This document shows positions 16,435 through 25,436 of a DNA stretch of 61,390 nucleotides, one piece after another. Below the pieces are notes generated by a model. That model was not told the DNA's origin. It ran no database searches and was given only the letters and a program-made list of their open reading frames with translations. The stretch is taken from the NCBI GenBank assembly GCA_018712705.1, contig DVGM01000022.1, positions 1 through 61,390 on the forward strand. Reading direction: 5' to 3'. How positions within the stretch are numbered: the first letter of the stretch is position 1; each line of letters starts with the position of its first letter. The DNA is from Aphodousia faecalis. GTDB taxonomy: Bacteria > Pseudomonadota > Gammaproteobacteria > Burkholderiales > Burkholderiaceae_F. The position numbers and the translations under genes are program-made.

Positions 16435-17688
16435 ATGGATTGGGATCTGAACCTCAGTCACTATAAGCAGCGACCATTCAAAGAAGTGGTGAAAGAGCTT
16501 GCGGAGTTTGTATGGATTCGCATTCAAGAGACGCAGCTCAATCAAGTGGCCTCATCATTGACGCTTACCTCTGTTTTGTCATTGGTGCCTCTGGTAGCCG
16601 TGATTTTGGTGAGCTTTGCTGTTTTTCCGACCTTTGCGGAACGACGTGCTGAGATGGAGCAACTTTTGTTTTCCAGCCTTTTGCCCGAGGTATATAGCCA
16701 GCAGATCATCGGTTATGTAAAGTCTTTTGCTGAACATGCGCAGGGGCTGACGATTTTCGGTTTGGCGGGTTTGACCATCACGTCACTTATGTTGATTAAC
16801 ACAGTAGATGCAACACTAAACCGTATTTTCCACGTCAGACAAATGCGTCCGGCGATGCAGCGCGTTTTGATCTATTGGGCACTTTTGACATTGGGACCGA
16901 TTGCTATCGGCTTTAGTTTGGTGCTCACCAACGTGCTCACACAAATTGAATTCGGTGTGGAAAGCCTGCTGCCCGGCTGGGTTTTCATGGTGATTCAGCT
17001 TTTAGTGCAGTCTCTGATGTACGCAGCCCTTTACGTCTATGTGCCCAATTGCAAAGTCAAATGGATGGATGCGTTTGTTGGCGGGTTATTGGTGACGGTC
17101 GTGGGGGTGGCGATTAAGTGGAGCTTCAGTTACTATTTAAGCACGGGACCTCTCACAACAATTTACGGTTCCTTTGTTTTGATCCCCGTGGTTTTGCTTT
17201 GGATTTACCTCTCTTGGCTTTTAGTGCTTTCAGGAGCAGCTATCGCCGCGACTATTCCGATGCTCACAAGCGGTCGATACAGCGATATGAATAAAACCGG
17301 CAATGATTTTATTACCGGTGTGGCTCTGTTGCATGAGCTGATGCTCGCTCAAGAAAAAGGAGAACCTTCGGTTTCCATTCACGTGCTTTGCAAGTCGGTG
17401 GACTCTTATCCGGAAGCCGCAGGCGCCATTTTGGAACGTTTGGCAGACGTGGGTTACGTTGGGAAACTTCAGGATGATCGTAAGTACGATGAACATTGGA
17501 GTTTGCTTGTTTCGCCGCAAACAACAACATTGGGCGCAGCGTTTGACGCGTTGGTGGTTGATCCGAGCAATAGCCTCATAGCTAAAGAAAATTCACCGCT
17601 CTACGACTGGTACTGTTTGGTAACGGATGCGGAGTGGAAGAAGCGGCCAATGGTTGAAACCCTACGCTTTATTCACCCGATTAACTGA
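16435..17688 (+). CDS. YihY/BrkB-family inner-membrane protein
   Basis: 417 residues. Six hydrophobic helices between about residues 40 and 290, with SSLTLTSVLSLVPLVAVILV near the start and FSYYLSTGPLTTIYGSFVLIPVVLLWIYLSW late, are the signature of the YihY/BrkB family (once mis-named RNase BN). A soluble C-terminal domain of about 125 residues resembles a winged helix (SIHVLCKSVDSYPEAAGAILERL). The function of the family is unsettled. The start has no Shine-Dalgarno sequence. The gene is convergent with adk, with which it shares a bidirectional terminator. Confidence 0.85.
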   Translation: MDWDLNLSHYKQRPFKEVVKELAEFVWIRIQETQLNQVASSLTLTSVLSLVPLVAVILVSFAVFPTFAERRAEMEQLLFSSLLPEVYSQQIIGYVKSFAEHAQGLTIFGLAGLTITSLMLINTVDATLNRIFHVRQMRPAMQRVLIYWALLTLGPIAIGFSLVLTNVLTQIEFGVESLLPGWVFMVIQLLVQSLMYAALYVYVPNCKVKWMDAFVGGLLVTVVGVAIKWSFSYYLSTGPLTTIYGSFVLIPVVLLWIYLSWLLVLSGAAIAATIPMLTSGRYSDMNKTGNDFITGVALLHELMLAQEKGEPSVSIHVLCKSVDSYPEAAGAILERLADVGYVGKLQDDRKYDEHWSLLVSPQTTTLGAAFDALVVDPSNSLIAKENSPLYDWYCLVTDAEWKKRPMVETLRFIHPIN

Positions 17689-17700
17689 TAGGACAAAAAG

Positions 17701-17746
17701 AAAGGGCGCAAGCAAGGCTAACTGTGAACCGAGTCTGCGCCCTTTT
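17701..17746. terminator. Bidirectional terminator between yihY-like gene and adk
   Basis: AAAGGGCGCA (17701-17710) pairs with TGCGCCCTTTT (17736-17746), with A and T runs on both sides, so it can end transcripts from either strand. Confidence 0.85.
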
Positions 17747-17763
17747 GACGTGGTGAGCTGAAA

Positions 17764-18417
17764 TTACTTCAAAGCTTCAAACACACGGTTTTTGATTTCT
17801 TCAATGGAGCCGAGACCGCTGATGCTCCGATACTTCGGAGCGCTAGCGTCGCCCGAAGCAGCCAAGTCACCATAGAACTTCACCAAAGCTTCTGTTTGGG
17901 CGTGATAAACGCTCAAACGTTTCAGAACGACTTCTTCCTTATCATCGTCACGTTGGATCAACGGATCACCCGTGATGTCATCCTTGCCTTCCACTTTAGG
18001 AGGATTGTATTTGATGTGGTAGGTGCGGCCGGAAACCGGGTCCACACGACGGCCACTCATACGGGTGACGATTTCTTCATCAGGAACAGCGATTTCCAAA
18101 ACAAAATCGATCGGAATGCCGGCAGCCTGAAGCGCTTCTGCTTGAGGAATCGTGCGGGGGAAACCATCAAACAGGAAGCCGTTGGCGCAATCGGGTTGCG
18201 TTAAACGTTCTTTCACCAAACCAATGATGATGTCATCGGAAACCAATTGACCCTTATCCATGACTTCCTTGGCGGCCAAACCAAGAGGGGTACCAGCCTT
18301 AACAGCCGCACGCAACATATCACCCGTCGAAATTTGGGGAATGCCAAACTTTTCCTTAATGAAAGCGGCTTGCGTGCCCTTGCCGGCACCCGGGGGTCCA
18401 ATCAAAATCAAACGCAT
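17764..18417 (-). CDS. adk: Adenylate kinase
   Basis: 217 residues. It interconverts ATP + AMP and 2 ADP. The P-loop GPPGAGKGT is at residues 7-15, the AMP-binding STGDMLR at about 30, and DGFPRT at about 84. The lid reads GRRVDPVSGRTYH and lacks the four cysteines of zinc-type lids. GGAG precedes the ATG. It is the last gene of the lpxK-ycaR-kdsB-adk run, separated from kdsB by 104 bases holding two hairpins (TGACTC/GAGTCA and TCGGTT/AACCGA), so it may also have its own promoter. Confidence 0.97.
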   Translation of the reverse strand: MRLILIGPPGAGKGTQAAFIKEKFGIPQISTGDMLRAAVKAGTPLGLAAKEVMDKGQLVSDDIIIGLVKERLTQPDCANGFLFDGFPRTIPQAEALQAAGIPIDFVLEIAVPDEEIVTRMSGRRVDPVSGRTYHIKYNPPKVEGKDDITGDPLIQRDDDKEEVVLKRLSVYHAQTEALVKFYGDLAASGDASAPKYRSISGLGSIEEIKNRVFEALK

Positions 18418-18521
18418 AATAACTCCTCGTTTACTTCCGATGACTCAAGGGATTCGAGTCACACTATCCATTTCATTGTAGACATCTTATCGGTTCTTGT
18501 GTTTAACCGAAAAGATAAATT

Positions 18522-19292
18522 TCAGGCTTCACCTCGTGCAAAAACTTCACGGACGCGCTCCAAGTCTTCCTGAGTGTCAACGCCTGCGGGTAAAGCACCG
18601 GGCAAAATAGCCACGGCGATCTTCACTCCGTAGTAAAGCGCGCGAAGTTGCTCCAGGCTTTCCCACTTTTCAATGGGAGCCTGCTCCCACTGGGGATAAC
18701 GCTTCAAGAATTTGACCCGGTAGGCGTATAAGCCAATGTGGCGAAGGGGAACGAGTCCTTCGGGCAATTGGGTCTTATTCTCACGGAATGCGTCACGCGG
18801 CCAAGGAATTGGGGCCCGGCTAAATGTGATGGCGTTGCCTTGAGCATCGCGTACCACTTTAACCACATTGGGATTTAAAAATTCTTCAATATTGTCGATG
18901 GGGTGACCGGCAGTCGCCATTTCACATTCAGGATGCGCAGCTAAAAGCTCAGCCACTTCGCGTACAACATTAGTTGGGATAAGCGGCTCATCACCTTGCA
19001 CATTAACAACGATGGCATCGTCTGCAAGCCCCAATTTCGTCACGGTTTCTGCCAATCGATCAGTACCGGTCGGATGGTTGGGTGAGGTTAAAACAACTTT
19101 GACACCGTGGGTTTTACACGCTTTAACAATATCTTCGTGGTCCGTTGCAACTACCACATCGGCTGCGCCGGAAGCCTTGGCGCGCTCAGCCACCCGCACG
19201 ACCATGGGGCGGCCAGCGATATCTTTAAGGGGCTTTTCAGGCAACCGAGTCGACTTCATACGAGACGGAATAATGGCATAAAAGACAGTCAT
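18522..19292 (-). CDS. kdsB: 3-deoxy-manno-octulosonate cytidylyltransferase
   Basis: About 256 residues. It activates Kdo as CMP-Kdo for the LPS inner core. The start MTVFYAIIPSRMKSTRLPEKPL is the classic KdsB N-terminus with its nucleotide-binding loop; VQGDEPLI (metal and nucleotide site) and the closing GVDTQEDLERV are also present. The longer open frame upstream overlaps ycaR, so I use ATG 19292, one base after the ycaR stop. It is translated within the lpxK-ycaR-kdsB operon. Confidence 0.95.
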   Translation of the reverse strand: MTVFYAIIPSRMKSTRLPEKPLKDIAGRPMVVRVAERAKASGAADVVVATDHEDIVKACKTHGVKVVLTSPNHPTGTDRLAETVTKLGLADDAIVVNVQGDEPLIPTNVVREVAELLAAHPECEMATAGHPIDNIEEFLNPNVVKVVRDAQGNAITFSRAPIPWPRDAFRENKTQLPEGLVPLRHIGLYAYRVKFLKRYPQWEQAPIEKWESLEQLRALYYGVKIAVAILPGALPAGVDTQEDLERVREVFARGEA

Positions 19293-19293
19293 C

Positions 19294-19515
19294 TTATGCT
19301 CCGCGAACAATGGAGAGGCGCTTAGCGTACTCTTCGGCTTCTTCATCGGAGAGTTTTTTAGCCTCATCAGGAATCATATTGGGAATGTTGTCTTTGACTT
19401 CAAAGGCCAGTTTGCAACGGGGACAGACCAACAGAGATTTTTCCGCATCCCAAACAATGGCCCCCTTGCAGACAGGGCAAACTAATGTAGCGGTTAATCG
19501 AGGATCAAGAGCCAT
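19294..19515 (-). CDS. ycaR: Trm112/YcaR-family small zinc protein
   Basis: 73 residues starting MALDPRLTATLVCPVCKG. Two CxxC pairs (CPVC, CPRC) about 18 residues apart should hold a metal, as in Trm112/UPF0434 proteins. It lies between lpxK and kdsB with one-base gaps on either side, the same context as ycaR in many proteobacteria. The role is uncertain in bacteria; Trm112 in eukaryotes activates methyltransferases. Confidence 0.9.
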   Translation of the reverse strand: MALDPRLTATLVCPVCKGAIVWDAEKSLLVCPRCKLAFEVKDNIPNMIPDEAKKLSDEEAEEYAKRLSIVRGA

Positions 19516-19516
19516 T

Positions 19517-20527
19517 TTATTTTTGAGCCTTTTCTTTGAGTTTGTGTTCAATGAGATCGACCAGATAGGGATCAATATCGACCAGATATTCGACAGTGTA
19601 GATTCTCGGGTCTTGAGCGATATCCGGGTGTTGACGGCACTTTACCGCGTCCTTGCCCGTAATCAGAATGAATTCTTCCTTGCTGTCCTTAAAGGGATTG
19701 TAATCAAAGGCGTAATGATCGCCCAATTCCATTTCCGGACCTTCAATGTCGTGGGCACGAAGCATGGCAAAGAAACGTCCCGGAGCGGCAATGCCGGCAG
19801 CGGCAAGCACAGGCTTTTTCATCTGAGCAATGTCATCAAGGCTCAAACAGCGTGTGCCATCCAAGGACTTGGCTCGTCCGAGCGTTGCCGTTGCGGCAAA
19901 GCGCGGCGTGCGGCTATCAAATGAATCTTCCGTTGCATTTAAAACAATGGCGTCAACCTCATCCAAACGGGACGGGGGTTCGCGCAAGGGACCTGCGGGC
20001 AACACCCAGCCATTTCCCAAACCTCTGGCACCGACCACCGCGAGTTCGACATCGCGCGCCAATGCATAGTGCTGCAAACCGTCATCGGAAATGATGAGGT
20101 CACACTCTGGGTGCTTATCTAAAAGAAGTAATGCCGCTGCTACTCTGTCACGGGCCACAGCAACCGGAACCTGCGTTTGTCTGGCAATTAAGAGAGGTTC
20201 ATCACCCACCTTGACCGCGGGACTATCGGGCAAGACCATTTGAGGCGCATCTTCTTTACGGCCGAAACCGCGAGAAACGACCCCGGGATGGTAGCCACGC
20301 TTGACCAGTTCTTTGACGAGGGCAATGGTAACCGGTGTTTTACCGGTACCGCCCACATAGATATTGCCAACGACAACAACCGGAACCGGTAAACGGTGCG
20401 GTTTGGTCTTCATCCGTCTGTTGCGGGCAATACAAAGAAATACAACGGAAAGAGGAGATAAGGCCCAAGCCAAAAGACCGCGTTTAGTCCATTGGCGATG
20501 CAGCCACGACTCAAATGTGGCGCGCAT
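19517..20527 (-). CDS. lpxK: Tetraacyldisaccharide 4'-kinase
   Basis: 336 residues. It phosphorylates the lipid A disaccharide at the 4' position on the cytoplasmic face of the inner membrane. An N-terminal hydrophobic helix (about residues 18-35) anchors it, the P-loop GNIYVGGTGKT is at residues 54-64, and SDDGLQHYALARD is the conserved catalytic/metal segment. It is first in the operon with ycaR and kdsB. Upstream lie a 6-bp dyad (20620-20625 with 20634-20639) and a motif shared with the ribF upstream region. Confidence 0.94.
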   Translation of the reverse strand: MRATFESWLHRQWTKRGLLAWALSPLSVVFLCIARNRRMKTKPHRLPVPVVVVGNIYVGGTGKTPVTIALVKELVKRGYHPGVVSRGFGRKEDAPQMVLPDSPAVKVGDEPLLIARQTQVPVAVARDRVAAALLLLDKHPECDLIISDDGLQHYALARDVELAVVGARGLGNGWVLPAGPLREPPSRLDEVDAIVLNATEDSFDSRTPRFAATATLGRAKSLDGTRCLSLDDIAQMKKPVLAAAGIAAPGRFFAMLRAHDIEGPEMELGDHYAFDYNPFKDSKEEFILITGKDAVKCRQHPDIAQDPRIYTVEYLVDIDPYLVDLIEHKLKEKAQK

Positions 20528-20638
20528 GGGATTCTCCGATTATTTGAAAAAATGACTCTCGGTCTATCGGACCGGAACTGTCAGAAAACATATGTTTTTT
20601 CTCTACCTGCTTTAAAAAAGCTAACCTACCAATGTTAG

Positions 20639-20720
20639 CAAATATGTAGAAAAGTGCGAGGACTTTTTAGTTACTCTGGGAATTTAGAGTAATCCGATGA
20701 GAAAACTCGTCGGAAGCCTT
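20639..20720 (-). promoter_or_regulatory. lpxK upstream element shared with ribF; hairpin
   Basis: Within the 267-bp gap before lpxK, a 22-bp segment (20683-20704) recurs with two mismatches at 32015-32036 upstream of ribF, and the 10-mer at 20639-20648 recurs at 31987-31996 in the same order. The segment 20692-20713 folds as a hairpin (TCCGA-GAG/CTC-TCGGA) that could end the preceding gene. This is a candidate promoter-plus-terminator unit. Confidence 0.4.
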
Positions 20721-20794
20721 TTTAATTCGGACAGGAAGCCGAAGGTGGGAAAAACTAAATCAAAGTTGCGCTTGAATTGATCAGCAATTGTCTA

Positions 20795-21382
20795 TCACAG
20801 TTCAAAAAGCTCTTTAAGCTCTTCAACAGTCAATCGCTCATCAAACGGCACATACTGGCCTTTTGAATTCTTGAATACCCCATAGGGAACAGCCCTGCAG
20901 CCGGCTCGACGATGAAGTTTGGTATTGGTCCATACTTTATCGCGAACTTCCACGGGTAACTTTTCCACTGCGCCGTAACGGATCCCGCGAAATTCAATAT
21001 CGTTGAAGTGAGCGAAATGCTCTTCTAATTTACCCAGCGGATCTTTATCAATCAAAATAGTGGTGGCCTGCGGTTCAGAATGAATATTCATAAACGAAAT
21101 AGGGCAGAACACAAATTCGATTTTATCTAAAAAGGGTTCCAATTTTCGGTGCAGCTGCCAACAATCCCGGCATTGTGTATCAAAAGCGACATAAGCCTTT
21201 GGTCGTCCGGCGGGGCCTTTAGATGAAATACCGGTTCCTTCTTTTTCAAAAGACTCAAACATTTTCTTACCGTCCCAGATGACGGGAACGGATGCGGGAG
21301 CGGCGTAGGCAGAGGTTATTCCGAAAGTGATTAAGGAGGAAAAACCAGCTAAAAGTGCATTGCGGCGAGAAATTGTTTTCAT
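20795..21382 (-). CDS. Thioredoxin-fold Dsb-like protein, Tat-exported
   Basis: 195 residues. The N-terminus MKTISRRNALLAG is a twin-arginine signal, with a hydrophobic stretch ending SAYAAPA. The mature part has a thioredoxin-fold active site CRDC (FDTQCRDCWQLH, about residue 71) and a probable cis-Pro in RAVPYGV near residue 165, as in DsbC/DsbG isomerases. The dimerisation domain of DsbC is absent. A likely role is thiol-disulfide exchange in the periplasm. Tat export is unusual for this fold and suggests folding or cofactor loading before export. It stands alone between lpxK and the DUF2156 gene. Confidence 0.75.
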   Translation of the reverse strand: MKTISRRNALLAGFSSLITFGITSAYAAPASVPVIWDGKKMFESFEKEGTGISSKGPAGRPKAYVAFDTQCRDCWQLHRKLEPFLDKIEFVFCPISFMNIHSEPQATTILIDKDPLGKLEEHFAHFNDIEFRGIRYGAVEKLPVEVRDKVWTNTKLHRRAGCRAVPYGVFKNSKGQYVPFDERLTVEELKELFEL

Positions 21383-21442
21383 ATTTGAGCCTCCTTAATT
21401 TTCTAAATTATTTTAAACACAAAAACTATGCTTGCTTAGTAA

Positions 21443-22339
21443 TCACAGTACATCAATCACACCTTTTTTCAATTGCGTGATCGGGTGCCAATCTTGTTTG
21501 GCTTTTCTGAGTCCGGGAATCCCCAGGTCTTCCTCGCGGTTGAGGTACTCAATACAGAGGGGCAAACTTTTGGCAAACGCTTGAGAGAGAGCTGGATACG
21601 CACCGGGTACGTCACGGGTGGCCTTTTCAATATGCACAGCCAAAATATCAGAAGCGCTCCTTGCTCCATAAGTTAACCCTAAGATTCGACCATGCTCGTG
21701 CAAAATGCCGCCGTAGACCGGCAATTCGTCCCAATGCGCAAGAACTTTTTCAATAGCGGCTTTTTCCTCTAAAAGGCCTTCATTCATTTCACGCCCACTG
21801 TACCAATCGTTCAAAAACGCCATGCAGTCGCCTAGACGATCCTTTGTGTACACTTCAAATTGAGCATCGGGACACGCCTTATAAAAGCGTTTGACGAAGT
21901 TACGCTTACTGTGAAAATGTGACCCTGGGAGCTCCACAAAGTCAGAACACGCATACACATAGTCCCATCGATCAGGATTGTCTTCAATCATCAATTTTCG
22001 ATGAGGAAAAGCTTTTGCGAGGACCGGCGCCATTGAATCGGTTCGTCCGTAAAAACGAAGTGGGCGATGGTTTTGGCGAGTGTCATTATCCAAGACTTCG
22101 AAAAGAGAAAAGGGAATTTCCTCTTTCCCAATAGGCATGACGAGAACCGGAGAGGGATCCTTTCCTACTAGACGCTCTAACACAAGGTGAGTGCCTTCAA
22201 ACTCGAAATAACGAAAATGATTGTGAATGCCCCGACTGAAAAGCGAGACGAGACTTAAATCACAATCGCCGTCTCCATACTGTGGAAGATACTTTTTTAA
22301 AAGGTCTAAATCGCTTTCTTTTAACGCTTGAAATAACAT
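21443..22339 (-). CDS. DUF2156 (phosphatidylglycerol lysyltransferase C-terminal-like) protein
   Basis: 298 residues without membrane helices. The opening LFQALKESDLDLLKKYLPQY, the SDFVELPGSHFHSKRN segment near 140 and the closing EEDLGIPGLRKAKQDWHP match stand-alone DUF2156 proteins. These share the GNAT-like fold of the catalytic half of MprF but lack its flippase domain. In MprF the domain moves aminoacyl groups from tRNA to lipids; whether this protein does so is unknown. It is divergent from xseA. Confidence 0.8.
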   Translation of the reverse strand: MLFQALKESDLDLLKKYLPQYGDGDCDLSLVSLFSRGIHNHFRYFEFEGTHLVLERLVGKDPSPVLVMPIGKEEIPFSLFEVLDNDTRQNHRPLRFYGRTDSMAPVLAKAFPHRKLMIEDNPDRWDYVYACSDFVELPGSHFHSKRNFVKRFYKACPDAQFEVYTKDRLGDCMAFLNDWYSGREMNEGLLEEKAAIEKVLAHWDELPVYGGILHEHGRILGLTYGARSASDILAVHIEKATRDVPGAYPALSQAFAKSLPLCIEYLNREEDLGIPGLRKAKQDWHPITQLKKGVIDVL

Positions 22340-22441
22340 AATGGAATCTTTCTTATCGAACCGCTAAACATTAAGACAGATGAGAACAATTTGCAAAACA
22401 ATTTAGTTAGAATTTTCTGATTCTTTTTAAGATTTCAGCCC

Positions 22442-23776
22442 ATGTTTTTTGAGCAAAATACCTCTTTATCTTCATCATCGGTTTGGACTGTGTCACAACT
22501 CAACGACGAAGTCTCGCGTTCTTTGCAGATGAATTTTCCTCCGCTTTGGGTGGGCGGTGAAGTGCGTGGTTTTACACGTGCTGCGTCGGGCCACTGGTAT
22601 TTCACGCTCAAAGATGCCTCCGGCGAATTGTCGTGCGCCATGTTTGCGGGCAATAACCGCCGTGTGGGCTTTATTCCCAAAACAGGCGATCATTTGGAAG
22701 TTCATGGACAAGTGAGTATTTACCGTGCTCGCGGTTCATACCAAATGGTTGTGGATGCCGTCAGACAAGCGGGGCTCGGTACGCTTTATGAACGTTTTTT
22801 GCAGCTTAAGGAAAAGCTTCAAAAAGAAGGTCTTTTTGATCTTTCCCGAAAAAAGACTATTGCTCGGATTAATACCAAAATTGCTGTGGTGACAAGCCTT
22901 CAAGCCGCCGCCTTGCGCGATGTGTTGACAACCTTAAGGCGCCGAGCGCCCTACGCTCGGCTAATCGTTTTTGAAACAGCCGTGCAAGGCGATGAGGCTC
23001 CGAAAGAAATTATTTCTGCCCTAAAACGAGCTGATCAAAGTGATGTTGATGTGATTTTGTTAGTCAGAGGCGGGGGTTCTCTTCAAGACCTTTGGTCCTT
23101 TAATGATGAAGCGGTTGCTCGCAGCGTTGCTGCTTTATCCAAGCCTGTTATCGTCGGTGTCGGTCACGAAAGTGATGTAACGATTGTGGACTGGGTGGCG
23201 GATTTGCGGGCAGCGACTCCGACAGCTGCGGCAGAGCATGCGACCGAAAGTGTTGACGTCTTGTTAAAAGAACTCGCTCAGACTCATGAGACCATGCGCT
23301 ACGTCTGGAGTCGCTATTGGACGGAAAACACGCAAAAAGTGGATTCCTTGATGCGAGAGATCCCCGATCCGGCCAAAAGTCTTCGCCAAGCCAACGAGCG
23401 CCTGACACTTTTGAGTCAATCGCTTTCTAGTTTGATGCGCTCTCAGTGGTTTGTGAAATCAGAAACTGTTCGTCATTTAAGCGCATCACTCATTAATCCT
23501 GCTTCGCTTTTTCTCAGAGAAAAAGAAAGACATGACAGAATCAGTAAAGAGCTTGTCTCACTCATTCATGACAAACTCAATCAAAATGAACGCGCCCGTC
23601 AGAGCTTAATGGATTTGATTACGGAAATCAGTCCGCAAGCTATTTTGAAAAAAGGGTACAGCTATGTCACAGCTTCTGATGGAACATTTGTTAAAAGTGC
23701 CGAGAGCGCGGTTAAAAGCGATAACTTGCAGATTCACTGGCATGACGGACAGCTAGAGGTTCATGTAAAGAAATAG
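22442..23776 (+). CDS. xseA: Exodeoxyribonuclease VII large subunit
   Basis: 444 residues. It is the catalytic subunit of the single-strand exonuclease that, with XseB, trims DNA ends. An OB-fold (WVGGEVRGFTRAASGHWYFTLKD) is at about residues 35-60 and the catalytic core runs to about 290, with VRGGGSLQDLWSFNDE near 205 and GVGHESDVTIVDWVADLRA near 240. Long coiled-coil segments follow. The small subunit gene xseB is not in the window. A hairpin with a T run (23801-23828) ends the transcript before sodB. Confidence 0.95.
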   Translation: MFFEQNTSLSSSSVWTVSQLNDEVSRSLQMNFPPLWVGGEVRGFTRAASGHWYFTLKDASGELSCAMFAGNNRRVGFIPKTGDHLEVHGQVSIYRARGSYQMVVDAVRQAGLGTLYERFLQLKEKLQKEGLFDLSRKKTIARINTKIAVVTSLQAAALRDVLTTLRRRAPYARLIVFETAVQGDEAPKEIISALKRADQSDVDVILLVRGGGSLQDLWSFNDEAVARSVAALSKPVIVGVGHESDVTIVDWVADLRAATPTAAAEHATESVDVLLKELAQTHETMRYVWSRYWTENTQKVDSLMREIPDPAKSLRQANERLTLLSQSLSSLMRSQWFVKSETVRHLSASLINPASLFLREKERHDRISKELVSLIHDKLNQNERARQSLMDLITEISPQAILKKGYSYVTASDGTFVKSAESAVKSDNLQIHWHDGQLEVHVKK

Positions 23777-23800
23777 TCCACAGTGTTGCAATTCTTAACC

Positions 23801-23837
23801 AGAAAAGTACACCATCCGTACTTTTTCTCCGTACAAT
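23801..23837 (+). terminator. xseA terminator and sodB -10 region
   Basis: AAAAGTAC (23803-23810) pairs with GTACTTTT (23818-23825), ending in a T run. A TACAAT hexamer at 23832-23837, 25 bases before sodB, is a plausible -10; no clear -35 is seen. Confidence 0.6.
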
Positions 23838-23862
23838 CAAAACGTTTTTTAGGAGAGAAGAA

Positions 23863-24462
23863 ATGGCTTTTCAATTACCCACTTTGGCGTTTCCGATGAA
23901 TGCATTGGCTCCTGCCATGTCTGAAGAAACCATGCAGTATCACTACGGCAAGCACCACCAAACCTATCTCACCAATTTGAACACCGCTATCAAGGGCACG
24001 CCCTTTGAAACCATGTCTTTGGAAGAGATCGTTTTGGCAAGTGACGGCATCAATCAAGGTATCTTTAACAATGCCGCACAAGCTTGGAACCATGCCTTTT
24101 TCTGGATGTGTCTTTCTCCCAAGGGTGGTCAAAAGCCCCAAGGCGAATTGATGACAAAGATCGAGGAACGTTGGGGTTCTTTTGAATCTTTCCGTGAACA
24201 GTTCTGCGCCAGCGCCGCGGGCAATTTCGGCTCGGGTTGGACTTGGCTTGTGCTCACCCCTCAAAAGACGCTTGAGATCGTCAATACGTCTAACGCCGCT
24301 ACACAGTTGGCTAGCGATAACACGCCGCTCTTAGTCGTGGACGTCTGGGAGCACGCCTACTATATCGATTATCGCAATTCGCGCCCCAACTACTTAAATG
24401 CTCTCTTTGATCATTTGATTGATTGGGAATTTGTGGCGAGAAACTACTACAACGCCAAGTAA
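23863..24462 (+). CDS. sodB: Superoxide dismutase, Fe type
   Basis: 199 residues. It converts superoxide to peroxide and oxygen in the cytoplasm. Metal ligands are visible as His27 (QYHYGKHH), His near 74 (AQAWNHAFFW) and Asp/His in DVWEHAYYIDYRN near 158-162. Gln in NNAAQAWNH at the position that distinguishes Fe from Mn enzymes supports iron. AGGAGAG precedes the ATG. A strong hairpin (24470-24478 with 24484-24492) separates it from the convergent DUF192 gene. Confidence 0.96.
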   Translation: MAFQLPTLAFPMNALAPAMSEETMQYHYGKHHQTYLTNLNTAIKGTPFETMSLEEIVLASDGINQGIFNNAAQAWNHAFFWMCLSPKGGQKPQGELMTKIEERWGSFESFREQFCASAAGNFGSGWTWLVLTPQKTLEIVNTSNAATQLASDNTPLLVVDVWEHAYYIDYRNSRPNYLNALFDHLIDWEFVARNYYNAK

Positions 24463-24469
24463 TAAAATG

Positions 24470-24492
24470 GGCCTTGGAATCACTCCAAGGCC
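24470..24492. terminator. Hairpin between sodB and the DUF192 gene
   Basis: GGCCTTGGA and TCCAAGGCC form a perfect 9-bp stem with a 5-base loop. The T runs are poor, but the position between convergent genes suits a terminator. Confidence 0.65.
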
Positions 24493-24501
24493 TCGCTTCA
24501 C

Positions 24502-24963
24502 CTAATTCAGACGAAGCCTGGCGCCTTCCGTTAAGCGCTTTTTCTGAAACCATCCTGCCTTCATTTCAAGCGCCCAAGCAATGGGACGGGGTGAGCAGTG
24601 TGTATTTTCTGTCTGCGCTTTCATGTGCCGCACGGCAATCAATTGTCCCTTGTCGTTAAAAAATCCGACATCCAAATCAATAGGGACATCTTTCATCCAC
24701 ATGCAAACTTGACGGGCTGGGTGAAAAACAAAAAGCATGCCCTGATTTTTCTCTAAGTGTTCGACACCTTGCAGTCCGCGTTGCTGTTCAGCTTCACTTT
24801 TTGCAACCTGAACGTTCACAGGCTGATCGTCCACGTAAATGGTTTCGCTCATAGCCGTGGCAGGCAAAAGAATGGTTAAAAATCCAATACAAAAACTGCG
24901 CGAGTAATGTTTAAATACTATTCGCGCAGTTTTGAGCAGAGACAATACAGAGCTCATCGACAC
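24502..24963 (-). CDS. DUF192 family exported protein
   Basis: 153 residues. An N-terminal hydrophobic stretch (about residues 22-38) ending in AMS resembles a signal peptide or anchor. The DUF192 domain follows, with EQQRGLQGVEHL, GMLFVF, a CMWMKDVPIDLDVGFFN core and WALEMKAGW. The function of the family is unknown; archaeal structures show a compact beta fold. The start is GTG 24963, seven bases after AGAGG; an ATG two codons in is the alternative. It follows the cold-shock gene by 9 bases and is likely co-transcribed with it. Confidence 0.8.
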   Translation of the reverse strand: MSMSSVLSLLKTARIVFKHYSRSFCIGFLTILLPATAMSETIYVDDQPVNVQVAKSEAEQQRGLQGVEHLEKNQGMLFVFHPARQVCMWMKDVPIDLDVGFFNDKGQLIAVRHMKAQTENTHCSPRPIAWALEMKAGWFQKKRLTEGARLRLN

Positions 24964-24972
24964 AACAATCCT

Positions 24973-25203
24973 CTAGCTTGCGGCGTCTTCGGTTTTCATA
25001 GGTAGGGGTACCACACGAGTGGCGTGCAATCCGCGTTCGGATTGTTCGAATTCAAACTCTACCCGCTGATTGGTTTGCAGGGTCTTGCGACCGGGCATCT
25101 CAATGGAGCGGAAATGAACAAACACTTCACGATCCTGACCATCGGGGATAATGAACCCGTAACCTTTGGCATCCGAGAACCATTTAACAGTACCGGAATT
25201 CAT
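24973..25203 (-). CDS. Cold-shock domain protein (CspA family)
   Basis: 76 residues. RNA/DNA chaperone with the cold-shock fold: NSGTVKWFSDAKGYGFI carries RNP1 (KGYGFI) and EVFVHFRSI carries RNP2. A 10-residue tail after the domain (PMKTEDAAS) is longer than in CspA. I start at ATG 25203, preceded by AAGGATG, and not at the longer frame. The 230 bases upstream to dut are mostly non-coding and could form a long 5' leader, as is usual for cold-shock genes. Confidence 0.9.
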   Translation of the reverse strand: MNSGTVKWFSDAKGYGFIIPDGQDREVFVHFRSIEMPGRKTLQTNQRVEFEFEQSERGLHATRVVPLPMKTEDAAS

Positions 25204-25436
25204 ACAACATCCTTTCAAAGAAAGCATAGGCAAACTAGAGAGAGTTCTATTTTGTCTGCTTTCAGTTTCATCATAGGCTTATTACAACGGCTTGGGTAGG
25301 TTTTTTTGAGAAATTCTAAGGTGTGAAAATGGCGTTTAAAGTCTTTAACGAAGTCGAGATGGGCAATTATCAAAAAGAAACCCGAAATGGGAAAATTTCT
25401 CATTTAGGGCTGCAATTTTGAATTTAAACCGCATTT

